This document shows, in pieces, positions 63,876 through 64,000 of a stretch of 64,000 nt of DNA. The translations under genes were made by a program, and so were the position numbers. Within the stretch, counting starts at the first letter, position 1; each line of letters begins with the position of its first letter. Source of the stretch: Oryzias latipes (taxonomy: Eukaryota; Chordata; Actinopteri; Beloniformes; Adrianichthyidae); the NCBI RefSeq assembly GCF_002234675.1, contig NC_019871.2:17874933-17938932 (forward strand), in the 5' to 3' direction. Under the pieces are notes generated by a model. The model saw nothing but the letters and a program-made list of their open reading frames with translations. It did no database searches and was not told the origin of the DNA.

Positions 63876-64000
63876 TGATCAGCTCGAGCAAACTCCAACC
63901 CCGCAGCCCAGCTAAATACAGAATATCTGAGAAAAAGCTGCTGTTTCGAATATTTGTCATTCACTTCCGCTTTGTCCGTCAACAAAAACAGTCCGCGTGG
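63876..64000 (-). promoter_or_regulatory. 5' UTR and promoter-proximal region of sirt2
   Basis: It lies immediately upstream of the sirt2 ATG on the minus strand. A minus ETS-like core (CACTTCCG on +, 63962-63969) and GC-richer sequence fit a TATA-less promoter, which is cut by the window edge. Confidence 0.35.

Overview
The window is nuclear DNA of a ray-finned (teleost) fish. The evidence is intron-rich vertebrate genes with GT-AG splice sites, a dense mix of fish-type DNA transposons (Tc1/mariner, hAT, piggyBac-like, Harbinger), LINE and SINE fragments, and abundant micro- and minisatellites. The species cannot be named from sequence alone. No operons, CRISPR arrays, rRNA genes or intact proviruses were seen.

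Layout: a LINE reverse-transcriptase fragment runs off the left edge (1-770). Next come itm2c on + (2150-4830, six coding exons, 260 aa), prss16 on + (6768-15569, thirteen coding exons, 509 aa), and an 8 kb intergenic stretch with candidate conserved blocks. meis3 follows on + (23856-33188, twelve coding exons, 419 aa, first exon in a CpG-rich block). A 9 kb transposon- and satellite-rich gap separates it from rinl on - (43526-55298, ten coding exons, about 773 aa). An unresolved + strand coding-like stretch lies at 55.6-56.5 kb, and sirt2 on - (58181-63875, sixteen coding exons, 378 aa) is at the right end. Every exon chain was assembled by hand from splice signals. In each, the phases close from ATG to stop and the protein matches the family along its length.

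The genes are functionally separate: a BRICHOS membrane protein processed by furin, a thymus-type S28 serine protease, a TALE homeodomain factor, a Rab5 exchange factor and a tubulin/histone deacetylase. The rinl-sirt2 adjacency matches my recollection of the human RINL-SIRT2 neighbourhood, so that block looks like conserved synteny. Most structure outside exons is explained by mobile elements and tandem repeats. The most interesting residues are the unexplained + strand open frame between rinl and sirt2, an RIN-family protein with a charged tail where a RA domain could be, a GC-AG intron in sirt2, simple repeats pressed against splice sites of prss16 and meis3, and a multiply nested transposon stack in rinl intron 1. 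I found no clear candidate for a wholly new biological system.
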